Below the pieces are notes generated by a model. It saw only the letters and a list, made by a program, of their open reading frames with translations, was not told the DNA's origin and searched no databases. Both the position numbers and the translations under genes were made by a program. Shown piece after piece: positions 9,401 to 16,012 of a stretch of DNA of 24,989 nt (the stretch's first letter is position 1; the number at the start of each line of letters is the position of its first letter). The stretch covers positions 1-24,989 of the forward strand of contig CAYQZD010000051.1 of NCBI GenBank assembly GCA_964421875.1, written 5' to 3'. This DNA is from CAYQZD01 sp964421875 (GTDB lineage Bacteria > Electryoneota > Tariuqbacteria > Tariuqbacterales > Tariuqbacteraceae).

Positions 9401-9489
9401 AGCTCCGCCGCCCGCTCGAGCAGTTCATCGATGCCGGAGGCGCCCCGGCCGAAACTGAAATTCGATTTTATATTAAGATGAACAAACAT
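6481..9489 (-). CDS. dnaE2: DNA polymerase III alpha-type subunit, short DnaE2/ImuC-like form
   Basis: A C-family DNA polymerase of 1002 residues, shorter than replicative DnaE1 (about 1160) and ending just after the OB fold (about 922-1002), so the tau-binding tail is absent. The polymerase acidic residues are present: PDIDLDF (Asp362, Asp364) and KIDLL (Asp513). The N-terminal PHP domain has lost metal ligands: HLNIKS in place of HxHxS, and DWNG in place of DHxG. A helix-hairpin-helix segment lies around 790-820. Length, PHP decay and the ImuB-like gene just upstream point to a translesion polymerase rather than the replicase. I start at the ATG at 9489 (MFVHLN, the usual family start). A longer in-frame start at 9636 runs through a dispersed repeat. 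The Shine-Dalgarno sequence is weak. DnaE1 identity is not fully excluded. Confidence 0.88.
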   Translation of the reverse strand: MFVHLNIKSNFSFGRGASGIDELLERAAELEIDALALTDWNGLYGTVPFAKKAAAMGIKPILGVTVDDPVHAEMRTVLLAKNLAGFGEICRLVTARRLDEDFTLDERIPALSPDVFVITPSVDLLKTAEHLKFRGQLFGETVYHTSADAPACRALTRFCKTRQIPLVATNDVHFARPESFYRHHILSAIFQNTSMKWARLDARPQSYLNSPRKMEKLYQNMPQLLRASREIAEQCNVDLELGNLKFPRFPFTDGEEPFEYLKKHCEAGLRRRYGENPGRDVVSRLHYELGVIDRLGFTEYFLVVRDIKEKAVEWGMPFIGRGSAANSIVSYCLGFTEVDPIEHNLYFERFLNPYRKSPPDIDLDFSWRERDRILNFVYERYGRDRVAMICTTVTFGQRAAVREIAKVMGLSGGEINRVTRRIPHWGAGKLAELPQTNPECAGLPVEIEPWKTVFREAEAIIGFPRHLSIHPGGIVIAPGKITDYVPLERARKGFVVTQYDMHPIEDIGLVKIDLLSQRSLGVLADTVTAVRRNYGKEPPVNDFAAVTGDRKTRELICSGRTMGCFYIESPGMRGLLKKLDCETFELLTAASSVIRPGVAESGMMSQFIERHHHPEKIEYLHPLMEKMLKETYGVMIYQEDVIKVAHGVAGLSLGDADLLRRAMSGKERSGKKMREMERRFLQGCAEKGVDEASAREIWRQVESFAGYAFCKAHSASFAVLSFKVAYLKAHCPAEFMAAVLANEGGFYGPAAYIEEARRMGVRVLLPDLNLSEKECSGVNGEIRLGFKTILNLKEETVDNILRARQEGFFTSLSDFLRRARAGVKTTALLIKSGAFDFLGETKPRLLWKLEALKDMDLNGGLFEPETALTDIPPLHDYDVRERFDTECAVFGFPVTSHPLEFLTPELSRGIVDAADIENHRGERVKMLGWAISHKRIKTRKSKELMKFLSLEDLTGTFEVTLFPKTYRKFAARTMTRGPYLVEGKVEDDSGTLSLVADRLDVV

Positions 9490-9556
9490 AGTCTTAATTA
9501 AGAATTGAGAATTGAGAATATAGTACGATTTAACTTTCTGAAGTTGTTGATAAGAA

Positions 9557-9623
9557 GTCATTCCGGCGCAGCCGGAATCCCTCTTTAAAGAAGGATTCTG
9601 GCACGCTTCGCAGCCAGAATGAC
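9557..9623. repeat. GTCATTC-ended inverted-repeat element, copy 1
   Basis: A 67-bp element bounded by GTCATTC and GAATGAC. It contains two internal hairpins: attccggc/gccggaat (9560-9578) and attctggc/gccagaat (9594-9620), joined by AATCC...GGATT. Related copies are at 11914-11983 and 24616-24698. It lies between the ImuB-like and polymerase genes and would be part of their joint transcript. Confidence 0.8.
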
Positions 9624-9703
9624 ACTTACTCTCCAAGTCTGTAAGATATTAAAAAATGTAATATTACAGGAATCTACTCATTACTAATCACCAACCACCA
9701 TCA

Positions 9704-10801
9704 TCACAGCGCAAGAGCGTAGCATAGCGCAGTGTCGCCGTAGGTTTTCCGCACTTTGTTGACAGAGCGGGCGACTCGGCTTCTCCGTCCGTCTTCGAGA
9801 AATGAGATTTGTCCGTTTTCCGGAACAGCAGCGGTCTCCAGGCGGATAGATTCGATTCCGGTGCGCCGTTTCCAGATTTGACTCAAGAGGAAAGCCGCCG
9901 CCTTCTGCAGGTTGACCTCGTCACGGGTGGGAACCAGTTTCAAGCGGCGGGAGATTGTCACCTTGTCTGTATAACGGAGGCTGAGGAGCAGCGATTCACC
10001 GTTCAATCCGCGTTCTAAAAGTTCCGCGACCACTTCCGTAACCGCTTGTTTAAGCGCCGGATCGGGTGAAGCGCCGGGATTTGACAAGCGGATTTCCCGG
10101 TCGATGCGTTCTTTCACCTGGGGGATATCGTCGAACTCACCGCCACTCCAGCGGTGGATTTTTCCGGCGCTGGCGCCGAAAAGCTGTTTCAACACCTGGG
10201 GAGGTATCCTCCTTATGTCGCCGACAGTGCGTATTCCCATCTCCCGGAACACTCCGCCGTAGTCTTTCATCGCAGGCAGCATCGTCGGCGGCAGGGAAGC
10301 GATGAAGTCCTCCTCCCCGCCGAGAGGGACATCTCGCACTGTGTTCACCGCCGCTGCAGCGGAGGCGATTTGCGCCAGGGGGAGCGCATTGGCGCGTCCG
10401 CCGCGGAATCGCTTATCCGGAACCGCTTCCACTACCATTTCAGCGGCGGAACCGGCGTCGCAGCGCGCCAGGGGGCAGCCTGCGATGTCCAGAGCGTAGC
10501 AACCCGGTCTGGTCTCAGTAATCCTGAAAGCGAGGTTCTCCAGCGAATGCGCGATAACCCGGGAATAGTCGAGGTAGCGCGAGACGTCTCCGGCAACGAT
10601 AGCGATTCCGGCGAACCTTTCCCGAACCAGCGGCTCCGGCATACCGGGTTTGAGTCTTGAATCGACAAACCTGGTCTCCGAGGAAATACCCACGATTACA
10701 GCGCCGTTGGACACTGCGAAGGCTTTCCCCGCCAGCGAGGGATTCAGTTCGGACTCGACCGCAGCGTAGAAATTGGCTAAGTTAAGGACAAACTTTGTCA
10801 T
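9704..10801 (-). CDS. imuB: ImuB-like Y-family polymerase homologue lacking catalytic carboxylates
   Basis: A 365-residue Y-family protein, probably a mutasome scaffold linking an error-prone polymerase to the sliding clamp. The N-terminal strand aligns with DinB (NLANFYAAVESELNPSLAGK versus the usual DMDxFFAxVE), but the two metal-binding Asp are Asn7 and Ala9, and the SIDE motif is Arg-Pro-Gly-Cys (98-101), so all three catalytic acids are gone. HhH-like residues (about 185-215, GIRTVGDIRRIPP) and a little-finger-like C-terminal half remain. QISFLE at 331-336 resembles a beta-clamp-binding motif. It is smaller than typical ImuB (about 500). The polymerase gene follows 214 bp downstream on the same strand, a normal ImuB-ImuC order, but no ImuA/RecA-like gene is present in the window. 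A good promoter lies at 10882-10910. Confidence 0.82.
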   Translation of the reverse strand: MTKFVLNLANFYAAVESELNPSLAGKAFAVSNGAVIVGISSETRFVDSRLKPGMPEPLVRERFAGIAIVAGDVSRYLDYSRVIAHSLENLAFRITETRPGCYALDIAGCPLARCDAGSAAEMVVEAVPDKRFRGGRANALPLAQIASAAAAVNTVRDVPLGGEEDFIASLPPTMLPAMKDYGGVFREMGIRTVGDIRRIPPQVLKQLFGASAGKIHRWSGGEFDDIPQVKERIDREIRLSNPGASPDPALKQAVTEVVAELLERGLNGESLLLSLRYTDKVTISRRLKLVPTRDEVNLQKAAAFLLSQIWKRRTGIESIRLETAAVPENGQISFLEDGRRSRVARSVNKVRKTYGDTALCYALAL

Positions 10802-10881
10802 CTTTTCTTTGAAAGAGTTTCACAGGTTTACGAGCTAAGTGCAAAATCAAATAAACCAAGACTATTCATATGTGCAGCTAT

Positions 10882-10910
10882 AATATAGTGAACAATTGTG
10901 TATTTGTCAA
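10882..10910 (-). promoter_or_regulatory. Promoter of the imuB-dnaE2 unit with a LexA-like half-matched site in the spacer
   Basis: On the minus strand a perfect TTGACA (10905-10910) lies 17 bp from TATATT (10882-10887), giving a leader of about 74 bases. Inside the spacer, gaacaattgtgt (10890-10901, plus-strand reading) contains the palindrome acaattgt and matches six of the eight fixed bases of the Gram-positive type LexA box GAAC-N4-GTTC. SOS control is plausible for these genes, but the operator match is imperfect. Confidence 0.6.
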
Positions 10911-11161
10911 GTATTTTCTTCATTTTTTTGTTAAATTTTAACGACGGTGTTGAAAACAAGGTCATTGCAAGCGAAATAAAACAGTCTCTTTCCTTTCTTC
11001 TTATAGTCCTGATTTGGCAATGCAGACGATTACGCTTTTTCCGCGTAAACTTGCATTAAACACTCCAGAATTACTATAATGAGATATGGTTCATTACGGT
11101 GGTGATCCAGTATTTATAGCGATTTTAAAAAGGGCGGATTACCGAAATCCAATTTTCCGTG

Positions 11162-11185
11162 GTGTCGGGTCCCCGCACCCGACAC
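11162..11185. repeat. Hairpin A of the intergenic array
   Basis: A perfect 9-bp stem gtgtcgggt/acccgacac with loop ccccgc (11171-11176). The loop with its two closing pairs, GT-CCCCGC-AC, is the exact reverse complement of the loop and closing pairs of the hairpin at 17833-17860, although the stems differ. Confidence 0.8.
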
Positions 11186-11208
11186 TAAATAATTATTATT
11201 ATTGAATA

Positions 11209-11236
11209 TGCTGTCGACTGCTGAGAGTCGACAGCA
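11209..11236. repeat. Hairpin B of the intergenic array
   Basis: A perfect 11-bp stem tgctgtcgact/agtcgacagca with six-base loop gctgag. It stands between hairpin A and the composite element at 11251-11362. No T-run follows on either strand. Confidence 0.8.
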
Positions 11237-11250
11237 CGTAATAGGGAATA

Positions 11251-11362
11251 ATGTCGGGATGGAGACCATCCCGACTCCGATGTGGTAAGTTCAAGGTTCG
11301 GAAACCCTGTACCGCTCTAAATTACCTTACTACGGAGTCGGATTCGTCCTCGAATCCGACAT
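11251..11362. repeat. Composite inverted repeat with two nested hairpins (C and D)
   Basis: Outer arms atgtcgg/ccgacat enclose hairpin C (gtcgggatgg/ccatcccgac, 11253-11275), an inverted pair cgactccg/cggagtcg, an inner gtaag/cttac, and hairpin D (gtcggattcg/cgaatccgac, 11337-11360). Hairpins C and D occupy equivalent places in the two arms but have different, internally complementary stems. The element looks like a mobile or structural repeat rather than a terminator. Confidence 0.75.
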
Positions 11363-11415
11363 TTAACTGTTGATATTAATTAACACAACGCGTGATATAA
11401 TTTAGAAGGTTAGAT

Positions 11416-11775
11416 ATGAATATAGTCAAAATCGACCAGGGCGAAACCTACCAGCCCGACCCTGGCTGGAAGCGGGTGAGCCTGGCGGGCAGTTCGAATA
11501 TCTCCATAGAGTATTTCGAGAAGCCGCCGGGGCATACTTCTCCCCTCCACAGCCATCCCAACGAGCAGACCTGTATCGTGGTTAAAGGCAGGATGCTGGT
11601 GGTGAACGGCGCCGGTGAAGCGGTCGAATTGGGACCGGGCGATTCCGCCTGGTTCGCCCCTGAAGAGCCTCACCGGGTGGAAAACGCAGGTGAGGATTTA
11701 GCCGTCGGAATCGATATTTTCCATCCCGGAAGGAGTTTCGATTTCTGGACCAAGCGCGGGAATCCGCAGACCTAA
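11416..11775 (+). CDS. Small single-domain cupin protein
   Basis: A 119-residue cupin. Motif 1 is seen from Gly39 (GHTSPLHSHPNEQ), giving metal ligands His45, His47 and Gln51 (or Glu50). Motif 2 is GPGDSAWFAPEEPHRVEN with the last His ligand and closing Asn. The protein is a stand-alone beta-barrel, probably a metal-binding enzyme or sensor; the substrate cannot be told. AGAAGG (11404-11409) is six bases from the ATG. An extended -10 (tgatataat, 11393-11401) is very close to the start, so the leader would be extremely short if it is used. No neighbour shares the strand closely enough to suggest an operon. Confidence 0.87.
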   Translation: MNIVKIDQGETYQPDPGWKRVSLAGSSNISIEYFEKPPGHTSPLHSHPNEQTCIVVKGRMLVVNGAGEAVELGPGDSAWFAPEEPHRVENAGEDLAVGIDIFHPGRSFDFWTKRGNPQT

Positions 11776-11913
11776 TCTTGAAACCATTATCCTCAATTTG
11801 ACAAAATAAGATATTATTAGTATTATTATAGAATATGATGTTTCGCGGCGCGCTGTGAAAGATTTGTCAGAAAAACAAACTCCAGTAACACTTTACTGAT
11901 ATGAAGCATATTT

Positions 11914-11983
11914 GTCATTCTGGCTGCGAAGCAAGCCAGAATCCCTCTTCTCCGGAAGGATTCCGGCTTTCGCTCGGAATGAC
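11914..11983. repeat. GTCATTC-ended inverted-repeat element, copy 2
   Basis: A 70-bp element bounded by GTCATTC and GAATGAC, with the same layout as copy 1: a left hairpin (attctggc/gccagaat, 11917-11942), a central atcc/ggat pair, and a right hairpin (attccg/cggaat). Confidence 0.8.
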
Positions 11984-12037
11984 ATACTTTCTTTCGCTAT
12001 TCTTTTTTTAAAGTCGGCATATTTGATGTCCAGACTC

Positions 12038-12073
12038 ATACTTACACTGTAAGTATTTATATTATAAATACTT
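12038..12073. promoter_or_regulatory. Two overlapping palindromes upstream of the SulP gene
   Basis: Arms atacttac (12038-12045) and gtaagtat (12049-12056) pair across 3 bases. aagtattta (12051-12059) also pairs with taaatactt (12065-12073). The two structures share 12051-12056, so they exclude each other. Equivalently, the half-site atactt occurs three times in alternating orientation. A weak promoter (cttaca, 16 bp, tataaa at 12063-12068) overlaps it. It lies about 70 bp before the ATG and could be an operator or a leader switch. Confidence 0.45.
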
Positions 12074-12140
12074 TCATAGAAAAGAACCTTGTTAATCATA
12101 TTTTCAGCTTTTGAGAAGTTCCCGCGCCATAGGAGACTAA

Positions 12141-14426
12141 ATGATTCGAAAAAAGGTATCGGACGATACAAGGAAACATCTAACAGAAAATAAATATTAC
12201 CATTTCGCCAAGACTTTTCTACCCTTTCTGCGCTGGTTTGAAGGCTTTTCCCTCCTTACTCTGCGAGCCGACCTGATTTCCGGTATCACCGTCGCTCTGG
12301 TGCTTATCCCCCAGTCTATGGCTTACGCCCAATTGGCCGACCTGCCCGCCTACTACGGGTTGTACGCCGCATTTTTACCGCCCACCATCGCGGCGATGTT
12401 CGGTTCCAGTAACCAACTTGCCACGGGACCGGTGGCGATTGTATCGCTGATGACCGCCACCGCCCTAGCGCCCTTAGCCACCGCCGGCAGCGAAAGCTTC
12501 ATCTGTTATGCAATCCTGCTGGCTTTGATGGTGGGATTGTTCCAGTTCTCACTGGGGCTGCTGAGGTTGGGCATCGTGGTTAATTTCCTTTCCCATCCCG
12601 TAGTCAATGGATTCACCAACGCCGCGGCGCTGATTATCGCCACATCGCAGCTTTCGAAAATCTTCGGCGTCCAGGTTGACCGCTATGAGCATCACTATGA
12701 AACGGTCTATCACGTAGTGAAAAGCGCGCTGGCGCACACGCACTGGCCCACGCTGGCGCTGGCGGCGCTGGCTTTTTTCATTATGTACGCTCTCAAACGA
12801 TTCGACCGGCGTATTCCCAACGTGCTGGCTGCGGTGGTGATTACCACCGTGATTTCCTTTGCTATAGGCTTCGAAAACAACAAGGTAGTTTCGCAAGAAC
12901 AGGTTCTTTCCGAAGAATATATTAATAATATAGAGTTGTTCAATGCGGAATTGGCGGCGGTCGATTCTCTGACATTGTTAAAGGTGGACATCGCCTATTC
13001 ATTGAAGGAGGCTAAGAAACACGGGGAGCATGATTCCGATCTGCTGCTGGACTTGGAACATCGAGCCGCCTCCATCGATATCAAAATCGAGGAATCAAAA
13101 GAAGAAATCAGACACCTGCGCCAAAGCTTGAGGGATTACCGGCTGGTATCAGTGATTACCAGCGACGCGGATACGGTCTTCTACACTTCCCAACCGCCCG
13201 GCGCTTTTGAGGTTGAAAACCGAGGATGGCGCTTGAAGGTGGGCAACAGACCTTTGGATGCGGACAGATTACTGCTGATGGGCGGCGGAGCGGTAGTGGG
13301 AGTGATTCCCCAGGGCCTGCCTAAGCTGTCAGCTCCCAAAGTCGATTTCTCCGCAGTGTTCGACCTGATGACAATGGCGGTGGTGATTTCACTGCTGGGC
13401 TTTATGGAAGCAATTTCCATTGCTAAAGCGATGGCGGCTAAAACCGGCCAGCGATTGGATCCCAACCGGGAACTTATCGGTCAGGGGCTGGGCAACATCG
13501 TCGGAGCCGTCTCGCAGTGCTATCCCGTTTCCGGCTCGTTTTCCCGTTCGGCGGTCAATATCCAATCCGGCGCATTGACCGGACTGTCCAGCGCTTTCAG
13601 CAGTTTAGTGGTGATGATTACCCTGCTCTTCTTCACCCCCCTGCTCTATCATCTGCCTCAGGCGGTGCTGGCGGCGATTATAATGATGGCTGTAATCGGC
13701 TTGATCAACGTGAAAGGTTTCATCCATGCCTATCAGGCGCAGAAATACGACGGCGTCATCGCCATTGTGAGCTTTGTGGGCACTCTGGCTTTCGCGCCAC
13801 ATCTGGACCGGGGGATAATGATTGGAGTGGCGTTGTCGCTGGGGCACTTCCTCTTTCGCAACATCAAGCCCGATATGGCGATACTATCGAAGTACACCGA
13901 CGGGACTTATCGCAGCGCCGAACGCCGAAGACTGGAAAAATGCCGGCATATTGCGGTGGTCAGGTTCAATAATTCGCTCTTCTTCGCCAATGTCAATTAT
14001 CTTGAAGATAAAATCCTGGAACTCTTTTCCACTATGCCAGAGTTGCGGCATGTCCATATCGTATGCAATGGAATAAACGAATTGGACGCTTCCGGAGAAG
14101 CCACCCTCTCGCTTCTAATCACCCGCCTTCGGGAGAAAAACATCGATGTTTCGCTCAGCGGCATCAACGAGGGGGTGCTGGATGTTATGGCTCGAACCCA
14201 TCTGGTCGATAAAATCGGTCTTGACCACATCTTCGGAAATGTGGCGATAGCGGTGCACAATCTCTATGATAAAACCCACAGAAACACCATTGAGGATAAG
14301 TGTCCCCTGCTCGAAGTGGTGACCGTTGGTATCGAAGTGGCGCCGGATATGGTGGCGGCGCTGCGGAAGGAGAAATGGTCCAAGCCCGTCAGCTTCCCCA
14401 AGCTTCAAAGAAACAAGCAAAAGTGA
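12141..14426 (+). CDS. SulP-family anion transporter with STAS domain and a large insertion
   Basis: An inner-membrane transporter of the SLC26/SulP family, which carries sulfate, bicarbonate or other anions; the substrate cannot be told. The transport core shows the SulP signature at residues 153-175 (HPVVNGFTNAAALIIATSQL), LIPQSMAYAQLADLPAYYGLYA at 55-76, and a second membrane half with CYPVSGSFSRSAVN (460-473). The C-terminal STAS domain (about 590-712) has the usual DASG turn at 649-652. Between the halves, residues about 245-386 form an extra hydrophilic segment with a strongly charged predicted coiled coil (about 285-335). This makes the protein 761 residues instead of the usual 550-600. 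AGGAG (12131-12135) precedes the ATG. It heads a plus-strand run of signalling genes, with a repeat between it and the next gene. Confidence 0.92.
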   Translation: MIRKKVSDDTRKHLTENKYYHFAKTFLPFLRWFEGFSLLTLRADLISGITVALVLIPQSMAYAQLADLPAYYGLYAAFLPPTIAAMFGSSNQLATGPVAIVSLMTATALAPLATAGSESFICYAILLALMVGLFQFSLGLLRLGIVVNFLSHPVVNGFTNAAALIIATSQLSKIFGVQVDRYEHHYETVYHVVKSALAHTHWPTLALAALAFFIMYALKRFDRRIPNVLAAVVITTVISFAIGFENNKVVSQEQVLSEEYINNIELFNAELAAVDSLTLLKVDIAYSLKEAKKHGEHDSDLLLDLEHRAASIDIKIEESKEEIRHLRQSLRDYRLVSVITSDADTVFYTSQPPGAFEVENRGWRLKVGNRPLDADRLLLMGGGAVVGVIPQGLPKLSAPKVDFSAVFDLMTMAVVISLLGFMEAISIAKAMAAKTGQRLDPNRELIGQGLGNIVGAVSQCYPVSGSFSRSAVNIQSGALTGLSSAFSSLVVMITLLFFTPLLYHLPQAVLAAIIMMAVIGLINVKGFIHAYQAQKYDGVIAIVSFVGTLAFAPHLDRGIMIGVALSLGHFLFRNIKPDMAILSKYTDGTYRSAERRRLEKCRHIAVVRFNNSLFFANVNYLEDKILELFSTMPELRHVHIVCNGINELDASGEATLSLLITRLREKNIDVSLSGINEGVLDVMARTHLVDKIGLDHIFGNVAIAVHNLYDKTHRNTIEDKCPLLEVVTVGIEVAPDMVAALRKEKWSKPVSFPKLQRNKQK

Positions 14427-14440
14427 TACACTTTTATTTG

Positions 14441-14531
14441 TCTTGAAAATAAAGGTAGCGTTAATACGCGAGCCGTGAATTTTCATACTAAGTTGTGGAG
14501 GATCGCGACCTAGACCCTCTATGAGGGTTTA
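14441..14531 (+). repeat. 91-bp dispersed repeat, copy R1 (complete)
   Basis: It begins tcttgaaaataaaggtagcg, continues with ttaatacgcgagccgtgaat, and ends with a gatcgcgac box and a small hairpin accctc-tat-gagggt followed by ttt. The start of R2 follows immediately. The terminal hairpin could weakly terminate SulP transcription. Confidence 0.75.
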
Positions 14532-14576
14532 TCTTGAAAATAACAGTAGCGTTAATACGCGAGCCGTGAATTTTTC
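14532..14576 (+). repeat. 91-bp dispersed repeat, copy R2 (left half)
   Basis: It repeats the first 44 bp of R1 with only a few changes (gaaaataacagtagc in place of gaaaataaaggtagc), exactly 91 bp downstream. After about 14576 the sequence diverges into a hairpin-like stretch (ttgcggaggg...ccctgcaa) before the next gene. Confidence 0.75.
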
Positions 14577-14646
14577 AATCTTGCTTGCGGAGGGCGCGAA
14601 GCGAATCCCTGCAAGGTGTCTGAATCAAAAAAGGAAGGAACTCTAT

Positions 14647-15882
14647 ATGGCTGTAGTATTTTTCTTCAGCGGAACATACTGTCATAGCGGTTTGGTTTCG
14701 GATAAGGTCGCGGAAAAACTGGGCTATAATTTACTGGATGAAACGCTCCTGTCCCGGACGGAGGAGAGCTTCAAGGTTCCCCAGTCCCGCCTCCTCCGCA
14801 CCTTGACCGGGGATCTCCCGGCTTTCAGCAAATTCACCCATGAACGGGAGAAAAACACTGCGATGCTGCGATTTACCTTGGCGGAGCTGATGCAGAAAGA
14901 CAACGCCCTCATCACCGGCTTCGCAGGGCATCTTATTCCCCGCACCATCGCGCATTTTCTGAAAGTCTGTGTCATCGCCAATTTCGATTTCAGAGTAGAA
15001 CTGGCGATGCAGGAGGAAGAAGTCTCACGGAAAAACGCAGAGAAAATTATCCATCGGGAAGACAAGGAGAGGCTGCAGTGGACGCAATATCTGTTCAATA
15101 AACCGCCCTATGACGAGGATTTGTACGATATCATTATCCCGATGCACAGCGCTTCGGTGGAAGAAGCCGTGGATCTAATCTGCAGTCATGCTGTTTCCGA
15201 TCCGCTTAAGACTACCGCGCGTTCTCAGCAAGCGGCGGCGGATTTCCTTTTAGCCTCGAAGGTCTGGATGGTACTCGCCGATTCCGGTCATGAAGTCGAA
15301 GTGCACGCCGATGAAGGATTGGTCACTATCATTATCAACAAGTATATTATCCGGTTAGAGAAGTATGAAGAGGAACTGCAGCGAATCGCGATGAAGATTG
15401 AAGATGTGAAAGATGTTATCGCTCGAACCGGACCCAAATTCAACCCCCCATCGATTATTCCATTGGGAGAACTGGATATGCCCTCTAAAATCCTGCTGGT
15501 CGATGATGAAAAAGAATTCGTCCAAACGCTGTCGGAAAGGCTCTCGACGCGGAATCTGGAGTCCTCAGTGGTCTACGATGGTGAACAGGCGCTGGATTTC
15601 GTGAAAAACGATGAGCCCGAGGTGATGGTACTCGACTTGAAGATGCCGGGAATCGACGGGATTGAAGTGCTGCGGAGAGTGAAGAAGGAACACCCCGGAG
15701 TGGAGGTCATCATCCTCACCGGGCACGGCTCCGAACGGGAGGAAGCGGTAGCCGCCGAATTGGGAGCTTTCGCTTATCTGCAGAAACCCGTGGACGTCGA
15801 TCTGCTGGCTCAGGTTATGAAAGCCGCCTACCGCAAAATCAGCGAAACCAAGATGATGAGGGATAGCGAGGCGGAAGATTAA
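14647..15882 (+). CDS. Cytidylate-kinase-like domain fused to a response-regulator receiver
   Basis: A 411-residue signalling protein. Residues about 1-185 resemble the cytidylate-kinase-like family (FFFSGTYCHSGLVSDKVAEKLGY at the nucleotide-binding loop; RKNAEKIIHREDKERLQWTQY; YDIIIPMHSASVEEAVDLIC). The P-loop is not canonical (no GKS/T), so catalysis is uncertain. A middle region (about 190-270) looks BON-like, which is a weak call. Residues about 278-395 form a full REC domain: acidic pair Asp286/Asp287, phosphoacceptor Asp330, Thr358 and Lys380. I start at ATG 14647, preceded by an aaggaaggaa Shine-Dalgarno sequence. The in-frame extension to 14521 is repeat DNA. An internal ATG at 15478 after gggagaa could give a free REC domain. 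It lies in the run of phosphorelay genes after SulP. Confidence 0.83.
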   Translation: MAVVFFFSGTYCHSGLVSDKVAEKLGYNLLDETLLSRTEESFKVPQSRLLRTLTGDLPAFSKFTHEREKNTAMLRFTLAELMQKDNALITGFAGHLIPRTIAHFLKVCVIANFDFRVELAMQEEEVSRKNAEKIIHREDKERLQWTQYLFNKPPYDEDLYDIIIPMHSASVEEAVDLICSHAVSDPLKTTARSQQAAADFLLASKVWMVLADSGHEVEVHADEGLVTIIINKYIIRLEKYEEELQRIAMKIEDVKDVIARTGPKFNPPSIIPLGELDMPSKILLVDDEKEFVQTLSERLSTRNLESSVVYDGEQALDFVKNDEPEVMVLDLKMPGIDGIEVLRRVKKEHPGVEVIILTGHGSEREEAVAAELGAFAYLQKPVDVDLLAQVMKAAYRKISETKMMRDSEAED

Positions 15883-16012
15883 ATCCAGATGATAGGAATT
15901 AGGAACTGGAGATTAGGGATTAGCAATAAGAATTTTTTTATTATGTCAAAAACCTCCTATCCTCTTCCATGCCCGGCGAATTTCAGGCAATAATATTAGT
16001 TTCGGTGATAAT

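Larger units (their letters stand above)
10802..11415. other. Gene-free region: imuB promoter, plain AT-rich DNA, hairpin array
   Basis: From left to right it holds the imuB promoter (10882-10910); a stretch at 10911-11160 with no gene, apart from a possible decayed repeat fragment (gtcattgcaagcgaa, 10961-10975); four strong hairpins at 11162-11362; and the cupin ribosome-binding site. No coding frame in it is convincing. Confidence 0.6.
11776..12140. other. Gene-free region with a GTCATTC element and sulP leader palindromes
   Basis: This 365-bp stretch holds AT-rich DNA (11795-11840), the repeat at 11914-11983, the overlapping palindromes at 12038-12073, and the SulP ribosome-binding site. 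A 92-codon minus-strand frame across it is mostly repeat and is not called. Confidence 0.6.

Noticed and set aside
9490..9636. In-frame N-terminal extension of the polymerase by 49 residues
   Set aside because: It translates the GTCATTC repeat element at 9557-9623, and the family's usual start (MFVHL...) is at 9489.
11162..11362. CRISPR array
   Set aside because: The hairpins differ in sequence and spacing, with no identical direct repeats, no regular spacers and no cas genes.
11893..12171. Minus-strand frame of 92 codons before sulP
   Set aside because: It is made largely of repeat copy 2 and the sulP leader, overlaps the sulP start and matches no protein I know.
14521..14646. In-frame 42-residue extension of the cytidylate-kinase-like/REC protein
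   Set aside because: It runs through repeat R2, while a strong Shine-Dalgarno sequence precedes the ATG at 14647 and the kinase-like fold starts there.
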